From: Solwaraspora sp. WMMD791
Lineage (GTDB): Bacteria > Actinomycetota > Actinomycetes > Mycobacteriales > Micromonosporaceae
Assembly (NCBI RefSeq): GCF_029581195.1
Contig: NZ_CP120737.1
Span: 4,875,001-4,939,000, forward strand
DNA: 64,000 nt
Direction: 5' to 3'
This document shows positions 56,998 to 64,000 of the stretch, piece after piece. Position 1 is the stretch's first letter. Each line of letters opens with the position of its first letter. Both the position numbers and the translations under genes were made by a program. The notes under the pieces are model-generated. The model saw nothing but the letters and a program-made list of their open reading frames with translations, searched no databases and had not been told where the DNA came from.

Positions 56998-57549
56998 TCA
57001 TCCCCTTCCGTGTGCCGGAGCCCGCCGCCGGGCCTGCCGGCGGATCACCTCGTCGCGCACTTTGTGCAGGGCACTGCGGGTGCGGTACAGCGACTGCCGG
57101 ACCGCTGCCGGGCTCATCCTCAGCATCGCCGCGATGTCGGCGGTGCTGACGTCGCAGATCGTGAGCCGCAGACACTCACGGTCCTTCTCGCTCAGCCGCC
57201 GGCACACTCGGGACACGTCCTGGCGCAGCTCGCTGGCTCCCATGTCGCCGTCGTTGCTGACGACCAGGGACAACGCGACGAACTGCCAGGCGCTCCGGTC
57301 CTGCCGGCTCTTGGCGAGGTGGCGGGCGGCCAACCGGCAGGCGACCCGGTAGAGCCACGCCTTCGGGTGTCTGATCCGGTGTCCGGCCCGGCGGTACTGC
57401 CATGCCCTGATGAACGTCTCCTGCAGAAGATCCTCGGCGTCGCCGGTGTCGCCCAGCCGTTGAACCAGTACCGTCCACAGCAGAGATCCCTGCTCGCGTA
57501 CCTGATCCGCGAGCCATGCGTCGATCTCTGCCGCATCCTCTGCGTCCAC
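56998..57549 (-). CDS. ECF-type RNA polymerase sigma factor
   Basis: A 183-residue sigma factor starting at GTG. Region 2 is LLWTVLVQRLGDTGDAEDLLQETFIRAWQYRRA (residues ~22-55) with RHPKAWLYRVACRLA. Region 4 is LSEKDRECLRLTICDVSTADIAAMLRMSPAAVRQSLYRTRSALHKV (~120-165). It recruits RNA polymerase to its own regulon, probably under control of the membrane protein encoded just downstream. The AT-rich 350-bp gap upstream separates it from the secreted inhibitor and protease genes, which are candidate targets. Confidence 0.9.
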   Translation of the reverse strand: MDAEDAAEIDAWLADQVREQGSLLWTVLVQRLGDTGDAEDLLQETFIRAWQYRRAGHRIRHPKAWLYRVACRLAARHLAKSRQDRSAWQFVALSLVVSNDGDMGASELRQDVSRVCRRLSEKDRECLRLTICDVSTADIAAMLRMSPAAVRQSLYRTRSALHKVRDEVIRRQARRRAPAHGRG

Positions 57550-57939
57550 AACTCTCCTTGCTCCTCGTCCGGCGGAAGGTCGCGGCCGGGGGTGCCGTCG
57601 TCGACACCCGCCATATAAGAGGCGTCAGCGTGCCCGATCGTGATGAGGAAATCTCGTCGATCTTGGTGGAATCGTCCACCATGTGGACCATGAAACCCGT
57701 ACGCATCTGAAATCGATCTTGGTTCTCGCAAACCTGCAGGTGATACCCGGAAAAGCGGATGCGATACAGTCTCATCTATTTACCAGCAACAATATGCGGA
57801 TATTGATGGAACACTGGAGTGGTGGGCGATGACCTGCTGTCCTCGTCGTACCTGCTGATCGCCCTGAGCGCGGCGACAGTGTCCCGTCAGTCAGTCAGTC
57901 GGCCGGTCGGACCGGCCGACACCAACCGTGGAGATCGAC
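57550..57939. promoter_or_regulatory. Intergenic region with AT-rich promoter segment and palindrome
   Basis: The stretch 57640-57820 is clearly AT-richer than the surroundings and must hold the divergent promoters of the sigma gene and the inhibitor gene. Near the right end, GTCA is repeated (57886-57900) and runs into the 23-bp palindrome GTCGGCCGGTC-G-GACCGGCCGAC (57898-57920), 19 bp before the inhibitor ATG. No other gene is seen. Confidence 0.5.
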
Positions 57940-58488
57940 ATGGCGCTGCCCATCCGTAACCATCGTCCCGGCCGGTGGCTGCTTCCCGCCGCCCTGATCC
58001 TGACCCTGCTGGCCACCGGTGCCCCCGCCGTGGCGCGACCAGTGGCCGATCCCGACCCGGCCAACCCGACCATCGAGCAGCAGATCGCCGAATACCTCGC
58101 CGCACACCCCGGCGGTGTCCGGATCAACGAGACCGAGCTCGCCTACTCCGACGGTCGGTTCATCGTCAGCGTGGCCCGCCCGGCCGGCACCGCGCCCCTC
58201 GCCGGACCCGACTGCCCGAGCGGATGGTTCTGCTTCTACGACGGCACCAACTACGGCTACCCCCGAGGGCGGCTCAGCGACTGCGGCTGGCAGGACCTCG
58301 GCAACTGGGGATGGCGCAACCGCACCGAATCAGCGCACTACCATCTCGGCTACGGCAGCACCACGTTCCTCGACGAGACCGGTGCCACCGACAGCAAACT
58401 CTTCGTGATCAGCGCCGCGAACCGGGCCGTCGCCGACGTCAGCCCGCACCGCAACCGGGCCGACTACGTCTACCGCATCTGCAGCTGA
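57940..58488 (+). CDS. Secreted peptidase inhibitor I36-like protein
   Basis: A 182-residue exported protein. A signal peptide ends at VARPVA near residue 36. The C-terminal half has CPSGWFCFYDGTNYGYPRG, SDCGWQDLGNWGWRNRTESAHYH and a final YRICS, which is the crystallin-like pattern of the I36 metalloproteinase-inhibitor family from Streptomyces; four cysteines fit two disulfides. The ATG at 57940 is preferred (GGAG 7 nt upstream) over the GTG at 57928. The secreted trypsin-like protease follows on the same strand, so an inhibitor/protease pairing is plausible. Confidence 0.8.
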   Translation: MALPIRNHRPGRWLLPAALILTLLATGAPAVARPVADPDPANPTIEQQIAEYLAAHPGGVRINETELAYSDGRFIVSVARPAGTAPLAGPDCPSGWFCFYDGTNYGYPRGRLSDCGWQDLGNWGWRNRTESAHYHLGYGSTTFLDETGATDSKLFVISAANRAVADVSPHRNRADYVYRICS

Positions 58489-58715
58489 CCGAACCGCCCG
58501 GGCCTGTCCGTAACCGATCGAGCCCGCCGGTGTTCCGCAGCCGCCGATACGGTCAGTGATGTCTCTGCGAACATGATCCGTTGTTCTCCGTGTCCGAATA
58601 GGTAGGCGATAGCCCGTGTCCGGTGGGCGGTGAATCGTTCTAGGGTCGGTGGAGCCCATCGATCCCAAGCTGTCGTCGGGGGCGCGCCGGCGGCACCATC
58701 TCCAGAGGAATCCAC

Positions 58716-59495
58716 GTGTCCCGTACGCTCGTCTCCCGCCTGACGAAATCAGCGCTGGCACTGGCCGTCGCGGCCGGTCTCGCCGCCACGATCGCCGGAC
58801 CGGCCGCCGCCGTCGCCAACGGGGAGATCGTCCCCGAAGGCCAGTACCGGTTCTCGGTGAAGCTGACCATGACCGGTATCCCGACCGCCGACGGCGGCCG
58901 CCGCGACAGCGCCTGCTCCGGGGCGCTGATCGCCCCGCAGTGGGTGGTCACCGCCGGTCACTGCTTCCGGGACTACACCGGTACCCGCGTCGAGCGGCCG
59001 GTCGCCGACCTGACCACCGCGACCGTCGGGCGCGCCGATTTGTCCGGCGACAACGGTACGGTCCGCACCGTCGTCGCGGTCCGCCAGTCACCCACCAACG
59101 ACCTGGCCCTGGCCAAACTGGACGCCCCGGTATGGCATATCGCACCGGTCGCGTTGAGCAAGCGGGCCCCGAAGGTCGGCGACCTGGTGCGACTGACCGG
59201 GTACGGGGCGGTCGAGTCGGTCGCGCCGACGCCCTCCACCGTGCTGCGTACCGGTCAGTTCCGGGTGACCACGATCGCCGAATCGACCATCGGGGTGACC
59301 GGCCACCAGCCGGCGGCGGACACCAGCGCCTGCCCGTACGACTCGGGCGCGCCGTACTTCCTCGAGCCGAAGTACGGCCCGCCGAAGCTGATCTCGATCG
59401 AGAGCTTCGGCCCAGGCTGCCCGCACTCGGACGTCGAGACGACCTCCCGGATCGACAACATCCTCGGCTGGATCTGGCAGGCCATGCGGAGCTGA
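58716..59495 (+). CDS. Secreted trypsin-like serine protease (S1 family)
   Basis: A 259-residue precursor with GTG start and a signal peptide ending near AAAVAN (residue 35). The S1 triad is present: His in VVTAGHC, Asp in TNDLALAKL, Ser in CPYDSGAPYF. The Ser motif is YDSGAP in place of the common GDSGGP, which could alter the oxyanion region. An RNGEIV-like activation site (VANGEIVPEG) follows the signal peptide directly, so there may be no long propeptide. GAGG lies 8-9 nt before the GTG. The 227-bp gap after the inhibitor gene holds no recognisable gene. Confidence 0.88.
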   Translation: MSRTLVSRLTKSALALAVAAGLAATIAGPAAAVANGEIVPEGQYRFSVKLTMTGIPTADGGRRDSACSGALIAPQWVVTAGHCFRDYTGTRVERPVADLTTATVGRADLSGDNGTVRTVVAVRQSPTNDLALAKLDAPVWHIAPVALSKRAPKVGDLVRLTGYGAVESVAPTPSTVLRTGQFRVTTIAESTIGVTGHQPAADTSACPYDSGAPYFLEPKYGPPKLISIESFGPGCPHSDVETTSRIDNILGWIWQAMRS

Positions 59496-59506
59496 GCGCG
59501 CCGGCC

Positions 59507-59571
59507 GACCACGCGGCGCCCCGCTGACCACGCGACGCCCCGCTGACCACGCGGCGCGCCGCGTGGTCAGC
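59507..59571. terminator. Bidirectional terminator: 30-bp palindrome after 19-bp repeats
   Basis: Repeats GACCACGCGGCGCCCCGCT (59507-59525) and a near-copy (59526-59544) run into a perfect 30-bp palindrome at 59542-59571 whose arms are GCTGACCACGCGGCG and its complement, with no spacer. It lies between the convergent protease and PP2C genes and includes the stop codon of the latter. Confidence 0.75.
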
Positions 59572-62122
59572 GTCCGGGCAGGGTGATGGTGACCCGGGTG
59601 CCGCCGCCGCTGAGGTCGAGCACGAGACGTCGGGCCATCCGGTTGATCAGATCGAGGCCGCGACCCCGTTCCGAGCCGTTGTACGAATGCCCCCGCCAGT
59701 GGCCGCGGTCGGTCACCTCGATCCGGACCTGGTGCCGGTCGAGCAGCATCACCTGCAGTGCGACCGGCCCGGTCGCCCGACCGTGGTAGGCGTGCTCCAA
59801 CGAGTTGATCAACGCCTCGTTGCAGGTCGCCAGCAACGCATCCACCTGGTCGGGGGAGAGTTCGTTCCCGGCGGACCAGTCCCGCAGAGCCCGCCGGGCC
59901 GTCGACAGGTCGGCCGGAGAGGTCAGGGTCAGGCGCAGCACCGGTGCGTTCGCCGAGTCAGCCGGCAGGCCGCCCAGACGGACACAGGCCACCACGGTAT
60001 CGTCGACGATCACCCGGTCGTCGGCCATCGCCTCGATCAGCCGGTCGCACCAGACCTGCGGCTCGGTGCCGGACAGACCGGCTGCGGCCCGCCGCAACCG
60101 GTCCAGTCCGGCGTCGATCACCTGATCGCGGCGCTCGACCAGACCGTCGGAGTACCAGACCAGCATCGCCGGCTCGGGCACCGTGAGCTGTGCCTGGGTG
60201 CGTGCCTGGGAAGTCAGCCGCAGCGGCAGGGAACGTGCCTCGGTCAGGTACCGGCCGACACCGTCGGCGACCAGCAGCGGCGGCAGATGCCCGGCGCAGG
60301 CGTAGGTGAGCAGCCGGTCGGTCGGGCTGTACTCGGCGTACCCGACGGTGGCGAAGTCGGCACCGTCGATCGTGTGGCAGGCGATGTCCAGCGCTTCGAG
60401 GACCTCGACCGGGGTGGCCCCGGTCTGCGCCACCGACCGCAGCGACTGCTGCAACCGCCCCATGGTGATCGCCGAGGCCAGACCGTGGCCGACGACGTCG
60501 CCGACCGCGATCCCCACCCGGTTGCCGGGCAGCTCGAACACGTCGTACCAGTCGCCACCGACGTCGCGGCCGCGTTCGGCGGGCCGGTAGCAGACCGCGG
60601 CGGTGACTCCCGGCAGGTCGGTGGAGATCTGCGGCAACAGGGCCCGCTGCAGCTGGTGTGCGGCCGCGTGCTCGGCCTCGTACAGCTCGGCCCGGTCGAC
60701 CGCCTGGCCGGCGAGTTCGGCGAGGGTCTGGGCGATCGAGGCGATCTCCGGGGTGATCGCGTCGTCGCGGTGGAAGCTGAACGCCAACGCGCCCAGGCAC
60801 CGATCACCGACCCGGACCGGCACCACCAGCAGGCTGCGGGTGCCGGTCTGCGCCTGAGTCTGGGCCACCGCCGGGTATCGGGCGGTGACGGCGGCGAGGT
60901 TCGGCAGCCGGATCGGCTGGCCGGTGCGGACGGCGTCGACGATGGGCAGCCGGCCGGCCTCGGTCAGCGGCAGCTCGGAGAAGCGGACGGCGAGCTGCTC
61001 CGGTACGGCGCTGGTCGTCCAGGTCCGCAGTTGCGCCCCGGCGGCGTCGACGATCGCCACCGCGCCGTGGTCGGCGACCAGACCGACGCCCCGGTCGACG
61101 AGGACCCTGATCATCTGGTCCGACGTGGCAGCGGTGGCCAGGCCGGCGGTGACGTCCTGCAGGGTCTGCAGGCGGCGGCGGGCCGCCACCTCACGTCGGG
61201 ACTCGGCCTGGGCCCGGTCCCGTTCGGCGACGGCGATCGCCAGAGCCCAGGCGCCGAGGACCACCACGGCGAGGTAGACCTGGAGCGAGGCCGCCTCCAA
61301 CCGCGGCTGGCCGGCCAGCACCGACCACGGTCCGTGGCCGGCGGCGCTGAGCAGATTGGCGGTGAACGCCATGACGAATCCGGCCGCGCCCACCGTCGCC
61401 ACCCTGCCCCGGAAGCCGACCGCCAGCAGTACCGGCACCGGCAGGTAGGCCAGCGGCACCTCCCGGGGCCAGAAGCCGATCGTGGTCAGCGCACCGGTCG
61501 CGGCGAGCGTCGCCCCGCCGCGCGTCAACTGTCCGGCGTGCAGCCGGCCGCGCAGCGAGTCGAGTCCGACCAGCGCGGCGCCGAGGGTGAGCACGGCCAG
61601 GCCGTCGCCGGCCCAGAACTGGCCGAACGCCTCCCACCAGCTGGATCGCATGGCCAGCGCGCTGGTGCTGGCCCCGATCACGGCACCGACCAGCGGGCCG
61701 GCGCCGACCCCGCAGAGCAGGAACGCCAGCGCGTCACGGTAGCGGGTCAGGTCGATCCGCTGGGGGCGTAGCTGCCGGAGCAGGGTGGCACCGACCAGGG
61801 GCTCGGCCACGTTGGTGACCACGAAGCCAGCGGCGGTCAGCGGATCGAGCCCTTGCCACAGGTCGATACCGAGCTCGGTGACACCGGCCGCACCGAGGAT
61901 CCACGGCCAGTGCCGCCGATGGGCCAGCACCAGCGCGCCGAGGGTCACCCCGGCTGGCGGGAAGAAGACCGCGCCGACGGCCGAGGCGTGGAAGAACAGC
62001 CAGGAGCAGCCGGAGCCGAGGGCGTACCCGACCGCGACGGTCGCAGCGATCAGGAGGGAGGTGCGCAGCCGCCGGCGGCGATCGGGGTGCCGGCCGGCCG
62101 GGGAGCCGGCGACTGGTGTCAT
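59567..62122 (-). CDS. Multidomain PP2C (SpoIIE/RsbU-type) phosphatase with membrane sensor, GAF and ATPase domains
   Basis: An 851-residue signalling protein. Residues 15-320 hold about eight transmembrane segments of a MASE1-like sensor. A GAF domain follows (QTLQDVTAGLATAATSDQM to LVVPVRVGDRCLGALAFSF, about 350-500). Then comes a SpoIIE-type phosphatase (ERGRDVGGDWYDVFELPGNRVGIAVGDVVGHG; later ADFATVGYAEYSP and LVWYSDGLVERR), with metal-binding Asp residues present. The C-terminus is an RsbW-like HATPase (CNEALINSLEHAYHGRATGP). It probably regulates an anti-sigma/anti-anti-sigma partner switch in response to a membrane signal. The start at ATG 62122 follows GGGTGA. Confidence 0.92.
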   Translation of the reverse strand: MTPVAGSPAGRHPDRRRRLRTSLLIAATVAVGYALGSGCSWLFFHASAVGAVFFPPAGVTLGALVLAHRRHWPWILGAAGVTELGIDLWQGLDPLTAAGFVVTNVAEPLVGATLLRQLRPQRIDLTRYRDALAFLLCGVGAGPLVGAVIGASTSALAMRSSWWEAFGQFWAGDGLAVLTLGAALVGLDSLRGRLHAGQLTRGGATLAATGALTTIGFWPREVPLAYLPVPVLLAVGFRGRVATVGAAGFVMAFTANLLSAAGHGPWSVLAGQPRLEAASLQVYLAVVVLGAWALAIAVAERDRAQAESRREVAARRRLQTLQDVTAGLATAATSDQMIRVLVDRGVGLVADHGAVAIVDAAGAQLRTWTTSAVPEQLAVRFSELPLTEAGRLPIVDAVRTGQPIRLPNLAAVTARYPAVAQTQAQTGTRSLLVVPVRVGDRCLGALAFSFHRDDAITPEIASIAQTLAELAGQAVDRAELYEAEHAAAHQLQRALLPQISTDLPGVTAAVCYRPAERGRDVGGDWYDVFELPGNRVGIAVGDVVGHGLASAITMGRLQQSLRSVAQTGATPVEVLEALDIACHTIDGADFATVGYAEYSPTDRLLTYACAGHLPPLLVADGVGRYLTEARSLPLRLTSQARTQAQLTVPEPAMLVWYSDGLVERRDQVIDAGLDRLRRAAAGLSGTEPQVWCDRLIEAMADDRVIVDDTVVACVRLGGLPADSANAPVLRLTLTSPADLSTARRALRDWSAGNELSPDQVDALLATCNEALINSLEHAYHGRATGPVALQVMLLDRHQVRIEVTDRGHWRGHSYNGSERGRGLDLINRMARRLVLDLSGGGTRVTITLPGR

Positions 62123-62207
62123 GGACTCACCCTGCCACGTACGGTGGGCGGGCCCAAGTCGGCGCGTTCCTGGCTGCTCGGGGCGGCAGGCGTACACCCG
62201 GGATGGT

Positions 62208-63554
62208 TCACAGGTGGCGGCGGCGCCAGTCGGTCTCTTCGCTCTCCAACGCCTGCTGCTCGGCGAGCCGGGCCTCGCGCAACTGCTGCCGCTCGCCGCT
62301 GGCGTGCCGGTTCTCCAGCACCGTGGCGGTGACCGTGACCAGGCTGAGTACGGCGAGCGCCGCCAGCGGCGGGACGTGCTCGGCGACCGGCAGCAGGGCG
62401 CCGAGGAGCAGGACCGGTACGACGGAGACCGGCCGTACCGTGCGGATCGTGCGGGCCTGGAAGGCGAGCAGGGCGATCAGGTAGATCAGCACGCCGCCGT
62501 AGAGCACGCGCAGGTGGACCGGGTCGAGCACCGCGGTCTGCTCACCGCTGCTGGCGACACTGGAGAGGTGGGCGAGGACCTGCTTGACACCGAGGGAGAG
62601 CAGGATGATGCCGAGCACCATCGGGAAGTGCAGCAGGGTGTACGCGTCGCGGGCCAGCCGGATCCGGGCGGTGCCCTGGGTGCGGTGCAGGACCTGCTCG
62701 GCGGCGATCGACCGGGCGTCGAAGTAGGTCCACCACAGGGCGCAGATCAGCGCGATGCCGAGGACGACGGCGCTGATCAGCTGCAGGGTCAGCGGCGTAC
62801 CGGCGGTCAGATCGGCACCGATGCCGATGGAGATGACCGTCTCGCCGAGGGCGATGAGGATGATCTGGGCGTGGCGTTCGGCCCAGTGCCCGGCTGAGAC
62901 GATGGCGAGGGCGCTGGTGCGCAGGACGGCCAGGTAGGCGACGGCGATCGCGGCCACCCAGGCCCCGACGAAGACGGCCAGCCGGGCGTTGCCGTCGAGC
63001 CGCGGCGGCACGATCGCGCCGAGGACGAGCAGTACGGTACTGAGTGTCAGCGCCGGGGCGCTGCGCAGCCAGATCTGGCGCAGCCGGGGGTAGCCGCGGG
63101 CCGCGTACCGCAGGGCGAGGATCTCCAGCACCCAGATCAGGCAGAAGCAGGCCGGGAAGACGAACTCCCCAGGTAAGGACAGCGGGGCCCGGTCCGGGGC
63201 TGGCGGCGCGGACTCCTCGGTGCTCGTGTCGGGCAGGATCGTGACGGAGATGAAGATCGCGGTCATGATCGCGAAGCCGACGATCGGCATGACGCCCTGG
63301 TCGGCCCGCAGGTTGTTGCCGAGTACGGCGAACCGCGACCAGACCAGCCACAGAGCGGCGAGCAGCAGGGTTATCGCGATCAGGCTCGACCGGTCGAGAT
63401 GGTCGACGGTCAGCGTGTTGAGGTGGATGAAGGCGAAGACGAACACCAGGTCGAAGAAGAGCTCCAGCCGGGTGACCTTGGCACCGGGTGCCGCCGACCG
63501 TACGCGTACCGCAGGGCCCGCACCGTCCACTTCTGGAGAATATGCGGGGATCAA
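62208..63554 (-). CDS. ltrA: Low-temperature-requirement protein A (LtrA family) membrane protein
   Basis: A 448-residue protein with about eleven to twelve transmembrane segments. The first has the family motif VTRLELFFDLVFVFAFIHL and the centre has HWAERHAQIILIALGETVISIG, both diagnostic of LtrA. Named from a Listeria cold-growth gene, its biochemical function is unknown. The C-terminal 40 residues are a charged, Glu/Arg-rich cytoplasmic tail. It lies 85 bp upstream of the PP2C gene on the same strand and could share its transcript. Confidence 0.9.
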   Translation of the reverse strand: MIPAYSPEVDGAGPAVRVRSAAPGAKVTRLELFFDLVFVFAFIHLNTLTVDHLDRSSLIAITLLLAALWLVWSRFAVLGNNLRADQGVMPIVGFAIMTAIFISVTILPDTSTEESAPPAPDRAPLSLPGEFVFPACFCLIWVLEILALRYAARGYPRLRQIWLRSAPALTLSTVLLVLGAIVPPRLDGNARLAVFVGAWVAAIAVAYLAVLRTSALAIVSAGHWAERHAQIILIALGETVISIGIGADLTAGTPLTLQLISAVVLGIALICALWWTYFDARSIAAEQVLHRTQGTARIRLARDAYTLLHFPMVLGIILLSLGVKQVLAHLSSVASSGEQTAVLDPVHLRVLYGGVLIYLIALLAFQARTIRTVRPVSVVPVLLLGALLPVAEHVPPLAALAVLSLVTVTATVLENRHASGERQQLREARLAEQQALESEETDWRRRHL

Positions 63555-63610
63555 GGTGGCTTGTCAGATTATCCGCCCTTTGGTGAAGCGGGTGATCTGC
63601 CCGGAGCACA

Positions 63611-63658
63611 CCCTGGCCGGACCGGAGTGCGCCGTCCACGCATCCGGTCCGGCCAGGG
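63611..63658 (-). terminator. Hairpin terminator after the small conserved gene
   Basis: Perfect 15-bp arms CCCTGGCCGGACCGG (63611-63625) and CCGGTCCGGCCAGGG (63644-63658) with an 18-nt loop, 4 bp downstream of the minus-strand stop at 63663. Confidence 0.75.
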
Positions 63659-63662
63659 CTGA

Positions 63663-63854
63663 CTAGCGCGCGCCCTTTGGCCCGAGGCCGCGTTCGGTGC
63701 GCACCACGCCCTGTCGACCCCGCTCGTCCTGCAGGATCTCGTTGGCGCGTTCGTCCGCACCGCGGTCGTTGGCCTGCCCCGAGTCCTCGAGTTCCTTGCG
63801 GAGGCGGGCGCGCTGGATGTCGTACCCCTTGCTGCCGGGCCGCTTACCGGACAT
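63663..63854 (-). CDS. Small conserved hydrophilic protein
   Basis: A 63-residue, highly charged helical protein (GYDIQRARLRKELEDSG, then RGADERANEILQDERG). The pattern recurs as a conserved actinobacterial hypothetical; it may bind nucleic acid or be a stress-type hydrophilic protein. GAGGAGGAG precedes the ATG. It has its own terminator hairpin. Confidence 0.7.
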   Translation of the reverse strand: MSGKRPGSKGYDIQRARLRKELEDSGQANDRGADERANEILQDERGRQGVVRTERGLGPKGAR

Positions 63855-64000
63855 GGCTCCTCCTCGGTTGCTCCTGGATGCGGGCGTACCCACGATCCGG
63901 CGAGGTATCCGGGCCGCTGTACCGGCGCCGACCGGGTTATATCGTTCAGTATCTATCTAATGGGGTTCTGGTGCAACCGTTCGAGTCACCGGTGGAAACG
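63855..64000. other. Intergenic end of window
   Basis: This segment contains the promoter region of the small minus-strand gene, with AT-rich GTTATATCG and TATCTATCTAA stretches near 63935-63960. A plus-strand gene may begin at the GTG near 63974, but too little is visible to judge. Confidence 0.3.

Noticed and set aside
59687-61771. 694-codon plus-strand open frame opposite the PP2C protein
   Set aside because: Gln/Arg/Gly-rich without domains, while the minus strand encodes recognised GAF, PP2C and ATPase domains.

Overview
This is high-GC actinobacterial DNA, most likely from a Micromonosporaceae species (Micromonospora or Solwaraspora type). The assignment rests on very high GC with strong third-position bias, frequent GTG starts, XRE-DUF5753/DUF397 pairs, SigE-type and ECF sigma factors, CE1758/CE1759 flavin enzyme pairs and an LPxTG-type surface protein. 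No rRNA, tRNA or CRISPR array was seen. The window is chromosomal and accessory-rich rather than a core housekeeping block.

Layout. 1-3.1 kb: 3' part of a calpain-like protease/toxin gene with a SUKH-type immunity candidate. 3.1-6 kb: small genes divergent from an XRE-DUF397 pair. 6-10.4 kb: methyltransferase, a lower-GC membrane protein, an HsdR gene cut off at its 5' part, and an unrecognised two-gene pair. 10.4-12.7 kb: lipoprotein, secreted protein and ECF sigma factor. 13.1-15.8 kb: an operon (glutamine amidotransferase, zinc-ribbon-like protein, small protein) split by a complete 917-bp IS5-type element. 15.9-19.3 kb: free-standing condensation enzyme followed by a luciferase-like monooxygenase and its FMN reductase. 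19.3-23 kb: sortase-type surface protein, secreted serine hydrolase, Uma2 nuclease. 23.1-29.6 kb: large secreted protein with a possible pore-forming helical core, a small protein, and a NarL-type two-component pair.

29.6-30.6 kb: methyltransferase and cold-shock protein. 30.8-38.2 kb: five-gene SWIM / DUF5691-like / VWA / MoxR / DUF5682 operon ending in a strong hairpin. 38.4-42.2 kb: excisionase-like regulator and DUF4180, TetR/SDR pair with two palindromic operators, two adjacent decayed genes (cyclase and CBU_0592 type), DUF2202 protein. 42.4-44.5 kb: OmpR-type two-component pair behind four 22-bp repeats. 44.5-46 kb: VIT1-type membrane protein and another membrane protein. 45.9-50.8 kb: a DesK/LiaRS-like histidine kinase and response regulator with a divergent ABC transporter; a solitary TnpB element sits between kinase and regulator. 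50.8-55.8 kb: GH3 glycosidase, GT1-type glycosyltransferase and GH15 glucoamylase/trehalase. 55.8-59.5 kb: ECF sigma factor with membrane partner, then secreted I36-type inhibitor and secreted trypsin-like protease. 59.5-64 kb: MASE1-like/GAF/PP2C/ATPase signalling phosphatase, LtrA membrane protein and a small conserved protein.

The window shows several layers of recent rearrangement: two insertion elements whose empty sites can be reconstructed to intact operons, a truncated restriction gene and two point-mutated pseudogenes. The strongest candidates for poorly described biology are the SWIM/MoxR/VWA/DUF5682 operon, the secreted 1060-residue protein with its own two-component system, and the mutually exclusive RNA pairings that cover the transposase start of the IS5-type element.
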